Below, in pieces: positions 48,301 through 57,506 of a DNA stretch of 64,000 bases. Location: assembly GCA_016841965.1 (NCBI GenBank), contig JAEANN010000024.1:160976-224975 (forward strand), written 5' to 3'. The position numbers and the translations under genes are program-made. Position 1 is the first letter of the stretch. Every line of letters begins with the position of its first letter. This DNA comes from Candidatus Roseilinea mizusawaensis (GTDB lineage Bacteria; Chloroflexota; Anaerolineae; J036; Brachytrichaceae). The notes beneath the pieces were generated by a model. That model was given only the letters and a program-made list of their open reading frames with translations. It was not told where the DNA came from and did not search any database.

Positions 48301-51300
48301 TCGCTTATCATCGCCCCGGCGGCAACCGTAACGAAGTGTGGATTCAAAACCCGCTTAGTCGGATGCAGGACGGCATATTTATCGGCATCCGTCACTTGTT
48401 CAACTCGTCGGCAGCCGGCTTGACCACTACGCTGTCCTATCGCATTGAGTTTTACAAGAAGAGCGACGTGCCTTGGCTGAGTGTGGCTGCTGCGCCGCTT
48501 AATGTCCCTGCCGGCCTGACGGCGACCGTTCTGGCGACAGCCAGTGTGCCGAGCAACATTCCCCCCGGCGTGTATCAGGCCGGCCTCTACTTCGACGATG
48601 GCGCGCACGTCTCCGTGGCGCCGGTGGTGTTGAACGTCGCGGCGCCCTTCGCCAACGGCCTGACGCTCGGCGGTCAGGCCAGCTATGCCCACGACGCCAA
48701 CCGACCCTACAACAACGGCGCAGTGCGCGGCCTCTTCGACTGGACATGGCGCGCCGAGTCGGGCGATTGGCGCTTCTTCTTCTCTGACCTGCAGAATTGC
48801 ACCGTGACCCAGCTTCTTGCCGAAGCCTTCGATTCGGTGACTGCGCCAGGGTTGCCTGCCACCTGGGCCACGCAGGTCGTCACCACGGCCGGCCAGTGGC
48901 GCACCAGCACGGCGACTGTGCATCCGTCCGGTCAACCGCCGGTCAGCACGCCGAACCTGGTCTACTTCAACTCGTGGACCGTAAGCTCGGGTAACGCTGC
49001 GCGCCTGTATCGCACCAGCTCCATCGATCTAAGTGCAGCCGTTGCGCCTGAGCTGCGTTTCCAGATGTATCACGATACCGGCTTCGCGGGGTCCAATGAC
49101 CGTGTGCAGGTGCAGGTCTCCACAGACGGCGGCGCGACCTGGCAAAATGTGGGCGCGCCGGTGCCGCGTTACGATGGTTCGACCGGCTGGAAGCAGCACA
49201 CCGTCTCGCTGGCGGCTTTTGCCGGCCAACCTAGTGTCCACATCGGCGTGCTCGGTATCAGCGGCTATGGCAATGACATCCACCTGGACAATCTCAGCAT
49301 CGTGGATAGCAGTTGCGCCTACCCGGTCGGGATGAAGATGCTGGTGAAGGATGAGTGGCAGGGGCCGGCCCCGCGCACAGACATCGACACCATCGTGCTC
49401 GGTCCACGCCCCACCTCGTTGGGCAGCGGCGGGTACGGTGCCCCCGAACCGGCGTTCTACGGCCCGTATGTGCTGGACACCGTGGCGAAAAGCCCCAACC
49501 AAAACACCGGCGCCGGCGTGTGGCGCTTCAACACCAGCAGCGGCGCGAATGAAGATTGGGTGGTGGCGCCTTTCCCAGACTGGCGACCCGATCGCGATGG
49601 CTTGCACGCCTTCTTGCAGCACAACGTCTTGTTCGAGGGCGCGCAACACGACGTGGTATTCACCAAGACGATTGGCACATTGCAATCTGCGCCGGCTGCG
49701 TTCGTCATCACTACCTTTGTGGATAGCGGCATCGTCGGCGTGGCCAGCCTGACAGCCGGCCTGGCGCTGAACAGCATCACGCATACCGGCTTCCTGATCA
49801 GCCCCACAGTCCAGACCTGGACCAACGAGCCGATCGGCTTTGCCGGCTCCAGCACGATTGAATGGACACATGTGTTCAACCTCTCCGGCGCCTATAACCT
49901 GCAACTCAACACCAGCTCGGCGCTGTCGGACATCGACCTGTATCTGTTCCGCTGGACCGGCTCGGCCTGGCAGCAGGTGGCCGCTTCGTATGGCCCGACA
50001 TCGGCCGAGAACATCACACTCAACAATCCGCCCGATGGCACATGGCTGATCGGCATCAACAACTACGCCGGCCCGGCCGGAACGTTCAACCTGACCAAAC
50101 AGGTGAAGTACAACGTGGGCGGGATTAGCTTCTCCGGCGCCCCGAGCGGCAGCGTGCCGGCCAATGCCCCCATCACGTTTACCGTTCACTACAGCCATTC
50201 GATGCAACCCGGCAGCGTGTATGAAGGCCTGGTGTTCGTCGGCCCACCAGAGGCGCCGCGCCTGGTGCAACTGCCGGTCACCATTTACCGCATGGGCAGC
50301 AGCGCCAAGATCGAGAAATCGGTTAATTACGCTGTGGCCTTCCCCGGCGACACCTTGGAATACGTGATCCGGCTGTACAACCTGAACGACGTTTCGGCTA
50401 CCTTCCACTTGCGCGACCCGATCCCCGCGCAGACGACCTTCGTCACGGTGACCAACGCGAGCTACGACAGCCTCGATAACGCCGTGGTGTACAGCGGCAC
50501 ATTGCCGTTGGGCGTTGTGCCTCCCAAGGCCGAGGGATTTGAAGGCGGCGTGGTGCCGCCGGCCGGTTGGAGCGAGCAGGTGCAAAACGCTTCCAACAAC
50601 TGGTCTGTGTCCACCGCGTACAAGCGCACCGGCGCCTACGGGGCGTATGTGCCCTGGAATTACTCGCAGAACGAGTGGTTGCTCAGCCCGCCATTGCTCG
50701 GCCTCAGCAGCGGCATGACGGTGAGCCTGTGGTCTCAGGGCAGCGTGTACTGGTGCCGGACACCGAATGACAACTGCGATCTGCGGGTATGGTTGGTGGC
50801 CAACGCCATCGGCGGCGGCGATGATGTGTTACTGGGCCAGCCCGATAACGAGTGGACGGCTAACTTTACCTGGACACGGAGTCTGTACACCCTGCCGGTT
50901 AGCTTGCCTGCCGGCACATTGCGCATCGGCTTCCAATACTTCGGCGATGACGGGGCAGACGTGGGTCTGGATGACATCTTCCTGCCCGGCACGCCGGCGC
51001 CATTGCCGTCGCGCTTGATCACGGTCACCGTCCAGATCACCGACACGGCCAGCGGGCTGATCACCAACACGGCCACGCTGACGGCCACCCATGCGCGCCC
51101 GCAAGGGCTGGAGGTGGAGCCGCCCCAGCAGGCCAGCGCAGTCACCGCCATCGGCGCTGCTGACCTGAGCGGTTCGAGCAAGTCTGCCCCGGCCACCGTC
51201 CTGGCCGGCAGCCTGCTGACCTACACCATTCAGGTTGTCAACAGCGGCTCACAACTGGTCAACCTGACCCTCGAAGACCCGCTGCCGGCCGGCGTCACCT

Positions 51301-51566
51301 TCGTCAGCCTGGACAACGACCCGCCCAACCAAACTTTCAGCTACAACAGTGGTCTGAACCGCGTGGAATGGACGGGCAATCTGGGTCCGGCCCAGACGCG
51401 CACTTTCCAGTTCACCGTGCAAGTGCCCAACACAGTGACGCTGTGGAACACCACCCTCACAAACACAGTGACCCTGGTGTGGGGCAGTAACGTCCTGACG
51501 CGCTCGGCCAGCACGCTGGTGCTGGCGCCGCGGCGGGTCTATGTGCCGGTAGCTCAACGTCCGTGA
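45348..51566 (+). CDS. Giant secreted S8 (subtilisin-like) serine peptidase with jelly-roll and DUF11-like modules
   Basis: VAVLDDGIDPAHPDLLG (Asp), YSHGTQCASNIVGQG (His), SWGGTSRSAPVAGGVLAL (Ser); DUF11-like AGSLLTYTIQVVNSGSQ. Confidence 0.92.
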   Translation: MKAHRLRPIAVLTALTLALSGVRAPVLADSPRDPAQVTTPAKSPPPPGTEKSMPLVAAQPPAISTEDVLQKIHPRLREVARNAAPALPSRYGAVATSSDQPIRIQVIAREGADLSAYFENGKVLARPPFGKGATRHQIFFGYAYPWALMKLASQPAVQAIIPILFERTNEPEPYPADDTRPAAPKPGPEDWARLRANAAAVRAGSLPWQQSRAFGDGRTGFRPQDWFEVTPAGPHKAEAAWARGYTGEGVTVAVLDDGIDPAHPDLLGTQKIYSSTEAPQYNGWPYVFSPFSMLLYADDVNNGTSYIANGFPGAHYVDTRTGRTATPCGTGIRCFQYTPLIDYGTPNPYAPSGGYTYVISGAMTKSGVVRVGTHPDNDLRDFVWGEKVAVLLTDPNTAGVYDTVYVDLDDDYDFRDEKPLRRADVNNPATYNDMIAYRDLNNDGLADISGGMVYFIADGVTPIPVSDWMYGGLTPGNADLVAFSGSTFDRSYSHGTQCASNIVGQGVSNGLLPTFNNLPGTGKPSGAVFGMAPDAKVVNVSDIYYNFDSSILDAYLFTAVGYDGLDQTDPSDSDAIQISTNSYGESDVDNDGWEYAGQVASQVQRLYGPNLQMLFSTGNGASAYGTVAPPSPATGIGVGASTQFGSTGWDSITNTTQIVHSDVTPFSNRGPGARGTNGVDVVAGGAFAAGAEELNYYSISTWGAPNGNLSWASWGGTSRSAPVAGGVLALIYQAYRDRTGDWPTWDVARALLKSSATDLEYDTFTQGAGSVNADRGTAVAAGLEGFFVTPDEWTPGAYRGQDWPGFAHVVYPGNVFTLPITVNNPTTATVSVSAADAELTLIGSHTMSYTVTPAMIAAESAYGAANRDNFYKAFNFFIPITAGLGFLPQWYNVPIPPDTDLMIIRQTFPFDRFDVNGDYQWDQRFVLNVYNWKDVNNDGDLWEDRDGNGVVNFINSGVISQIDGGEELDWDDPRTELDRWEFVRFAYHRPGGNRNEVWIQNPLSRMQDGIFIGIRHLFNSSAAGLTTTLSYRIEFYKKSDVPWLSVAAAPLNVPAGLTATVLATASVPSNIPPGVYQAGLYFDDGAHVSVAPVVLNVAAPFANGLTLGGQASYAHDANRPYNNGAVRGLFDWTWRAESGDWRFFFSDLQNCTVTQLLAEAFDSVTAPGLPATWATQVVTTAGQWRTSTATVHPSGQPPVSTPNLVYFNSWTVSSGNAARLYRTSSIDLSAAVAPELRFQMYHDTGFAGSNDRVQVQVSTDGGATWQNVGAPVPRYDGSTGWKQHTVSLAAFAGQPSVHIGVLGISGYGNDIHLDNLSIVDSSCAYPVGMKMLVKDEWQGPAPRTDIDTIVLGPRPTSLGSGGYGAPEPAFYGPYVLDTVAKSPNQNTGAGVWRFNTSSGANEDWVVAPFPDWRPDRDGLHAFLQHNVLFEGAQHDVVFTKTIGTLQSAPAAFVITTFVDSGIVGVASLTAGLALNSITHTGFLISPTVQTWTNEPIGFAGSSTIEWTHVFNLSGAYNLQLNTSSALSDIDLYLFRWTGSAWQQVAASYGPTSAENITLNNPPDGTWLIGINNYAGPAGTFNLTKQVKYNVGGISFSGAPSGSVPANAPITFTVHYSHSMQPGSVYEGLVFVGPPEAPRLVQLPVTIYRMGSSAKIEKSVNYAVAFPGDTLEYVIRLYNLNDVSATFHLRDPIPAQTTFVTVTNASYDSLDNAVVYSGTLPLGVVPPKAEGFEGGVVPPAGWSEQVQNASNNWSVSTAYKRTGAYGAYVPWNYSQNEWLLSPPLLGLSSGMTVSLWSQGSVYWCRTPNDNCDLRVWLVANAIGGGDDVLLGQPDNEWTANFTWTRSLYTLPVSLPAGTLRIGFQYFGDDGADVGLDDIFLPGTPAPLPSRLITVTVQITDTASGLITNTATLTATHARPQGLEVEPPQQASAVTAIGAADLSGSSKSAPATVLAGSLLTYTIQVVNSGSQLVNLTLEDPLPAGVTFVSLDNDPPNQTFSYNSGLNRVEWTGNLGPAQTRTFQFTVQVPNTVTLWNTTLTNTVTLVWGSNVLTRSASTLVLAPRRVYVPVAQRP

Positions 51567-51589
51567 TGTTCTACGTCTGATACTGCAAA

Positions 51590-51625
51590 GCGGCGGCCAT
51601 CTGCACAAATGCAGATGGCCGCCGC
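51590..51625 (+). terminator. Strong hairpin between the two S8 protease genes
   Basis: Perfect 16-bp stem GCGGCGGCCATCTGCA-CAAA-TGCAGATGGCCGCCGC; no clear U-tract. Confidence 0.55.
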
Positions 51626-51702
51626 CCGTTCAGGCGCCCATGGGTTCTGCGGACTGGATGTGTGTCCTTGGCTTGTTTGAAGCACGATAAACGAGGTGAT
51701 CT

Positions 51703-54700
51703 ATGTTTCGCTGGCTTGTCATTGTGGCATGTGTGCTATCTGCTCTGGGCTTGCCCTCCGCCCCGGTCGTCGCCGGCCCTAGCCCGGCGCAGTTGCCTGC
51801 TCCCTGGCGCATTCATCTGCGCAGCGGGGCATTTGATCCGTTGTTGGAAACACCGCCGCCGCTGCCCAATCTGCCGGCCCGCGCGCTGGCTGGCGGCCAG
51901 CCCGGCTTGTGGCTGGTGCAGTTCGACGGCCCGATTCAAGACGATTGGTATCAGGCCATGCTCGAGGCCGGCCTGAATGTCGTGACCTATGTGCCGGATG
52001 GCGCTTACCTGGTGTGGGGTCAAGAGACGGCAACCGCCCGCCTGGCTGCCAAAACCCCTTTGCGCTGGCGCGGCATCTTTCAGTCGGCGAATGCGCTCCA
52101 CCCCGATTTAGCCGGCCTGCTGGCCCGTCCCAATCTGTCCGAGAAGGACGAGGTGGATGTGGTGATTCAGGTCTTCAATCACCCCCAAGCTGATCAGACG
52201 CTTGACCTTATCCTCAAGCGCGCCTCTGCGGTGTTACGTCCACCTTATGACCTGCTGGTCTATCGCAATCTGGCGGTGCGCATGCCTGCCGCAGCGCTCG
52301 GCGAGATCGTCGCCCGCCCCGACATCGTCAACATCGAGCCGCGCCCGGTCTTCCACAAGCGTGATGAGGTGCAAGGCCAGATCATGGCCGGCGCGCTCAA
52401 CCCTGCCGGCGCCCAGCCCACCGGCCCTGGCTACCTGGCCTGGTTGCAGTCACTGGGCTTCTCCATCGTGCCCGATGACTACGCCATTGTGGATGTGACC
52501 GACGACGGCATCGATAACGGTACGGCCACACCGATTCATGCAGATTTCTACCGCTTTGGCCAGATCACCCAAACTGATCGCCTGATCTACAACGTCAACT
52601 GGACCGGTGATCCCAGCGCCGATGGACAGGCCGGCCACGGCAATATCAACGCCTCGATTGTCGCCGGCTACAACAATCGCACAGGGTTTCCCTACGAAGA
52701 CAGCGCCGGCTACAACTATGGCCTGGGGGTGAACCCATTTGGACGCGTCGCCGGCTCCAAGGTGTTTAACAACGCCGGCAATTGGGATTTGCCCGGCGAC
52801 AATTTCACCGCCCTCATCAGCCGCACGTATGCCCTGGGTGGGCGCATTAGCTCCAACTCGTGGGGCGCGAACACGGGCGGCGCATACACCACCGATGATC
52901 AAGCGTATGACGCCCTGGTGCGCGACGCCCAGCCGGGCGGCGGCGCTTTTGCCGGCAACCAGGAGATCACCATTCTCTTTGCCGCCGGCAACGCCGGCAG
53001 CGCAAGCAACACCGTCGGCTCGCCCGGCAACGCCAAGAATGTCATCACCGTTGGCGCAGCAGAGAACGTGCGCCCTACCTGGACCGACGGTTGTGGCATC
53101 GGGCCGACCGGCAGCGATAACGCTCAGGACATGGCCACCTTCTCTAGCCGTGGGCCGACCGACGACCAGCGCGTGAAGCCCGACTTGGTTGCGCCCGGCA
53201 CACACATTCAGGGCGCAGCCTCGCAGGCCAGCGGTTACACCGGCGACGGCGTGTGTGACCAATACATGCCCATCGGCCAAACACTGTATGCGGCTTCGTC
53301 GGGCACTAGCCATTCCACGCCGGCTGCCGCCGGCGCAGCCTCGCTGGTGGACTATTGGTATCGCGCCCAATTTGGCGGCCAGCCACCCAGCCCGGCTATG
53401 ACCAAAGCCTGGCTGATCCAGGCCACGCGCTACATGACCGGCGCCGGGGCGAGCGGCGCGCTGCCCTCCAACAATCAAGGCTACGGCGCCATTCATCTTG
53501 GCATGGCCTTCGATGACAGCCCACGCCTGCGCGTCGATCAATCGCATCTCTTCAGCGCCACCGGACAGGTCTTTCAGCTACAAGGCGCCGTGGCGGATGT
53601 CACCCGCCCCTTTCGCGTCAGCCTGGTCTGGAGCGATGCGCCCGGCCCTACCGTTGGCAACAGCTATGTCAACAATCTTGATCTGGCCGTGGTGATCGGC
53701 GGGCAGACCTATCGCGGCAACGTGTTCTCCGGCGCAACATCGGTCACCGGCGGCAGCGCCGACCCGCGCAACAACGTGGAGAGCGTCTTTCTGCCGGCCG
53801 GCGTGAGCGGGCCGTTCACCGTCATCATCACCGCCACCAACATCGCCGGCGATGGCGTGCCCGGCAACGGCGATCCAACCGATCAAGACTTTGCGCTGCT
53901 TGTCTATAACGCCGTCCAGGCGCGCGGCTATCTCGACGGCGTGGTGCATGATGGCACGCTCAGCGCACCGCTGTCCGGCGCGACGGTGTGGGTAAACGGC
54001 GGCCCATCTCTCACCACCGACGCCGCCGGCTACTTTACGGCGACATTGCCGCCCGGCAATTACACCGTCAACGCCTGGAAATATGGCTATACCCTGCAAA
54101 CCCAGTCAGCCGTGCCCATCATCACCGACACGACCACAACGCTGGCCTTCACCCTCACACAAGTGGCGTTCTATACCCTTACCGGCCAAGTTACCGATGC
54201 CAACACTAACGCGCCCCTGTCGGCCACGGTTCAGGTATATGGCCCATCTGGCGCCTGGCTGACGCAAACGACTACCACGCTGCCTGGCGGCTGGTACACC
54301 CTGACGCTGCCGGCCGGCGCTTATACCGTAACCGCGCAGGCCCTGTTGCACCAACCCGGCTCGGCGTTGGTGAACCTGATCGCCGACCAGACCCAAGATT
54401 TTGCTCTGACGCCCCTCACCCTCAACGGCCTGCTGTGGGGCTACGTCACACGCCTGGCCGATGGCAGTCCGGTTGGCGGGGCGCTGGTGCAGGTTGCGCC
54501 CGGATTGACCAGCACCTTGAGCGCCGGCGACGGGTACTACGAAATGCAGTTGCCAGCCGGCGCATATGTCGTAACCGCCTCTGCCCCGCTGCACAGCCCG
54601 GCCTCGGCGCCCGTCGTCGTCCTGCAAAGCAACCTCACCCGCCAAGACCTTGCCCTTGGCTCGGCCAGCATGACCTTGATCCCCACCGCCGGCTTGAGCG

Positions 54701-56886
54701 CCACCTTGTACTTGGGCCAACAAGCGACGCATACCTTGACCATCAGCAACGCCGGCACGGGTGCGCTGCAGGCCGCGCTGCTGGAGGGCCAGGGCGCCGC
54801 CGGCGGCGGTCCAGATGCTTTTGGCTATGTCTACGCCGACAGCCTGAGCGGCGGCGTGCAGTATCAGTGGATTGACGCTACAGACGGCACAGCGCTTGCG
54901 TTGGCCGATGACGCAGAGGCGAACGTCACTCTGCCGTTCCCCTTCACGTTTTACGGTGTCAGCGCGACTGCTCTGCGCATTGGCAACAACGGCGCAGCCT
55001 TGTTTAACACTACCGGCGGCGATGTGCCTTTCAGCAACACATCACTGGCCGGCGCGTCTGTCAACGACCTGATTGCATTGTTCTGGGATGACCTGGATGA
55101 TGAGACCGGCGCGGTGTACTACAAGACGGTTGGCGTTGCGCCCAACCGCCGCTTTGTGGTGCAATGGCACAATCGCCCGCATTTCAACAACGTCGGGGCG
55201 ATGACGGCGCAGATGGTGCTTTACGAAGGCACTCACAACATCAAGTTCCAGTATCAGGATGTGATATTTGGCAACGCAGCTTTCGATAACGGGGCAAGCG
55301 CCACCGTTGGCATACGTCAGAACAGCGCCAACTACCTTCAGTACTCTTATAACCAGGCGGTCCTGAGCGATGGGCTGGCGATCTGCTTCCGCTACCCCGG
55401 CTCGCCCGACTGCGACCCGCAAGACATCCCCTGGCTGACCTTAACACCGGTCTCCACAACCATTGCAGCCGGCAATCAGGTCAGCGTTGCAGCCGGCTTC
55501 GACGCTTCGGTTGTCACAACCACCGGCGTTTACACCGGCTGGGTCACCGTGCTAAACAACGATCCGGCTGCGCAGCCGGCGCGCTTTTACCCCGTGACGA
55601 TGACCGTGCTCTCGCCGCCGCCGGTGCTGGGGGCGCTCTCCAAGACGGTCGGCGCGCTGTACGCCGGTCTCCCGGCCACCTATACCCTTGTTATCTCTAA
55701 CAGCGGCGGGCCGGCATCTGGCGTGGTGTTGACCGATGTGCTGCCCGCTAACACTGCCTTTATCACAGCTTCGCACGGCGGCGCTGTGCAGGGCGGTCAG
55801 GTCGTGTGGAGCGGGCTGAGCATCCCCGCCAATGCCCACTTCAGCGTGACCTTGACCGTGTTGCCCGCGTGCGTGCCCTCTGGTACGTTGATTGTTAACG
55901 ATGCCTACACCGTCACCGCAGAGGGTTGGAGCACGCCCACCGTCGGGCAACCCGTTTCTAGTGCGCTGAGTGAGCTGGCGGTAAGCGCCGACTTTACCCA
56001 CACCACGCCTGTTCTGGCGCAGTGGCCGGTTTACTTCACCAACCTCAGCCAGAACGCGCTGAGCTACCTGTGGGACTTTGGCGACGGCGTCACGACGACG
56101 GCCGGCGCCCCATCACACCCCTACGCCAGCCCCGGCGCCTATACGGTGACGCTCACCGCCACGCACGCCTGCGCAACGGCGTCTTTCTCGCGCATGCTGA
56201 TGGTGGATCACTACGCAGCGAGCTGGCAACCCATCACCAGCGCCGTGAGCGCGCCTGCCGGCGCTGTCGTGACCCACAGCCTGTATCTCAGCAACAGCGG
56301 TACACTCAGCGACACTTTCGCCCTGTCCCTGTTCGGACATGTCTGGCCAACCACGCTGACCCCCGCCACGGTGGCGTTGGCGCCGGGGCAAGGGCAGTGG
56401 GTGCACGTGGTGGTCAGCATCCCGCCGGGCGCGCCGGGCGGCAGCCAGAGCGCCGGCCAGGTGCACGCTCAGGCTTCCGCCGATCCGCGCACGCCGCCGG
56501 CTTCGGCCACAGCATGGGTGACCACGACTGCCACGCCGTACTATAGTGTCACGTTGACTGCCGGCCTGACGGCGCGCGTTGGGCGGGTCGGCCAGGTGTT
56601 GACGTACACCGTGCGTTACACCAACACGAGCAATGCGGCCGACACGATCACGCTCACGCGCGTCAACAGTGGTTGGCCCACAGTCATCGCGCCGGCCAGC
56701 CAGTTTGTTGCAGCCGGTGGCGCGCGCAACGCCGTGGTCAGTATTACCGTCCCGCTGGGCGCCGGTGTGGGTGAAGTGGATGTGGCGCTGATTCAGGCGC
56801 AGGGCAGCGGCGCGCCGGCCCAGCTCAGCCTCAGCAGCCGCGCTATTGCGCCGGCGGCGTTTTTGCCGGCCGCGTTGCGCCCGTGA
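51703..56886 (+). CDS. Giant secreted S8 serine peptidase with carboxypeptidase-regulatory-like repeats and PKD domain
   Basis: VTDDGIDNG (Asp), GHGNINASIVAGY (His), SSGTSHSTPAAAGAASLV (Ser); three CarboxypepD_reg-like repeats; YLWDFGDGVTTT PKD motif. Confidence 0.88.
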   Translation: MFRWLVIVACVLSALGLPSAPVVAGPSPAQLPAPWRIHLRSGAFDPLLETPPPLPNLPARALAGGQPGLWLVQFDGPIQDDWYQAMLEAGLNVVTYVPDGAYLVWGQETATARLAAKTPLRWRGIFQSANALHPDLAGLLARPNLSEKDEVDVVIQVFNHPQADQTLDLILKRASAVLRPPYDLLVYRNLAVRMPAAALGEIVARPDIVNIEPRPVFHKRDEVQGQIMAGALNPAGAQPTGPGYLAWLQSLGFSIVPDDYAIVDVTDDGIDNGTATPIHADFYRFGQITQTDRLIYNVNWTGDPSADGQAGHGNINASIVAGYNNRTGFPYEDSAGYNYGLGVNPFGRVAGSKVFNNAGNWDLPGDNFTALISRTYALGGRISSNSWGANTGGAYTTDDQAYDALVRDAQPGGGAFAGNQEITILFAAGNAGSASNTVGSPGNAKNVITVGAAENVRPTWTDGCGIGPTGSDNAQDMATFSSRGPTDDQRVKPDLVAPGTHIQGAASQASGYTGDGVCDQYMPIGQTLYAASSGTSHSTPAAAGAASLVDYWYRAQFGGQPPSPAMTKAWLIQATRYMTGAGASGALPSNNQGYGAIHLGMAFDDSPRLRVDQSHLFSATGQVFQLQGAVADVTRPFRVSLVWSDAPGPTVGNSYVNNLDLAVVIGGQTYRGNVFSGATSVTGGSADPRNNVESVFLPAGVSGPFTVIITATNIAGDGVPGNGDPTDQDFALLVYNAVQARGYLDGVVHDGTLSAPLSGATVWVNGGPSLTTDAAGYFTATLPPGNYTVNAWKYGYTLQTQSAVPIITDTTTTLAFTLTQVAFYTLTGQVTDANTNAPLSATVQVYGPSGAWLTQTTTTLPGGWYTLTLPAGAYTVTAQALLHQPGSALVNLIADQTQDFALTPLTLNGLLWGYVTRLADGSPVGGALVQVAPGLTSTLSAGDGYYEMQLPAGAYVVTASAPLHSPASAPVVVLQSNLTRQDLALGSASMTLIPTAGLSATLYLGQQATHTLTISNAGTGALQAALLEGQGAAGGGPDAFGYVYADSLSGGVQYQWIDATDGTALALADDAEANVTLPFPFTFYGVSATALRIGNNGAALFNTTGGDVPFSNTSLAGASVNDLIALFWDDLDDETGAVYYKTVGVAPNRRFVVQWHNRPHFNNVGAMTAQMVLYEGTHNIKFQYQDVIFGNAAFDNGASATVGIRQNSANYLQYSYNQAVLSDGLAICFRYPGSPDCDPQDIPWLTLTPVSTTIAAGNQVSVAAGFDASVVTTTGVYTGWVTVLNNDPAAQPARFYPVTMTVLSPPPVLGALSKTVGALYAGLPATYTLVISNSGGPASGVVLTDVLPANTAFITASHGGAVQGGQVVWSGLSIPANAHFSVTLTVLPACVPSGTLIVNDAYTVTAEGWSTPTVGQPVSSALSELAVSADFTHTTPVLAQWPVYFTNLSQNALSYLWDFGDGVTTTAGAPSHPYASPGAYTVTLTATHACATASFSRMLMVDHYAASWQPITSAVSAPAGAVVTHSLYLSNSGTLSDTFALSLFGHVWPTTLTPATVALAPGQGQWVHVVVSIPPGAPGGSQSAGQVHAQASADPRTPPASATAWVTTTATPYYSVTLTAGLTARVGRVGQVLTYTVRYTNTSNAADTITLTRVNSGWPTVIAPASQFVAAGGARNAVVSITVPLGAGVGEVDVALIQAQGSGAPAQLSLSSRAIAPAAFLPAALRP

Positions 56887-56954
56887 ATTTGCGCTGTTGA
56901 GCCGGCATCCGCGTGGATGCTATACCGTCTGCTCAATCGTGAGCCAATCAAGCC

Positions 56955-56978
56955 GAAGCCGGCCTGCGGGCCGGCTTC
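56955..56978 (+). terminator. Hairpin downstream of the second S8 protease gene
   Basis: Perfect 10-bp stem GAAGCCGGCC-TGCG-GGCCGGCTTC. Confidence 0.45.
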
Positions 56979-57110
56979 GCCGTGCATGACCTCACCCGCT
57001 GATGTGTCTCGAACTGCAAAGAACGCGGAGCAGACGATGCGTGGCATCGCGTCGGCGGGAGAAAGAGCCTCGCCGGTCAAGCGGTCAAGCGGACCCGCGA
57101 AGCTTCGCTC

Positions 57111-57353
57111 GTGTCACTTGTTGGTGCGCCAGGGGGCGTTGTCGATCAGCGCACAACCGGCGCCCAGGCCGATGCGCTCAACCGACAACTCGGCGCGCAG
57201 GCCTTCACGCATGGCGCCGATATCTATGTGAGCGCAGGCAAGTACGCCCCCCAATCCTCCGAGGGGCAGCGCCTGCTCGAAACAGCCCTCAGGCTTGCCG
57301 GGCAGGCGCAGCAAAACCGAGCGCAACGCGATCCTTCGATGAGTGATGGGTGA
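57111..57353 (+). pseudogene. Degraded DUF4157 (eCIS core) domain fragment
   Basis: ADALNRQLGAQAFTHGADIYVSAGKYAPQSSEGQRLL matches the DUF4157 core as I know it; the HExxH segment is replaced by ETALRLAGQAQQ. Confidence 0.6.
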
Positions 57354-57506
57354 TGAGTGATGAGGGGTGAGTGGTGAGGGGTGAGGGGTCAGTGCTGAGT
57401 GGTGAGTGATGAGTGCTGAGGGGTGAGTGGTGAGTGGTGAGTGATGAGTGCTGAGGGGTGAGTGATGAGTGGTGAGTGATGAGTGCTGAGGGGTGAGTGA
57501 TGAGCA
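57338..57506. repeat. Heptanucleotide repeat tract NTGAGTG with 3 x 35-bp higher-order unit
   Basis: GTGAGTG ATGAGTG CTGAGGG GTGAGTG NTGAGTG repeated at 57402, 57437 and 57472. Confidence 0.9.
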
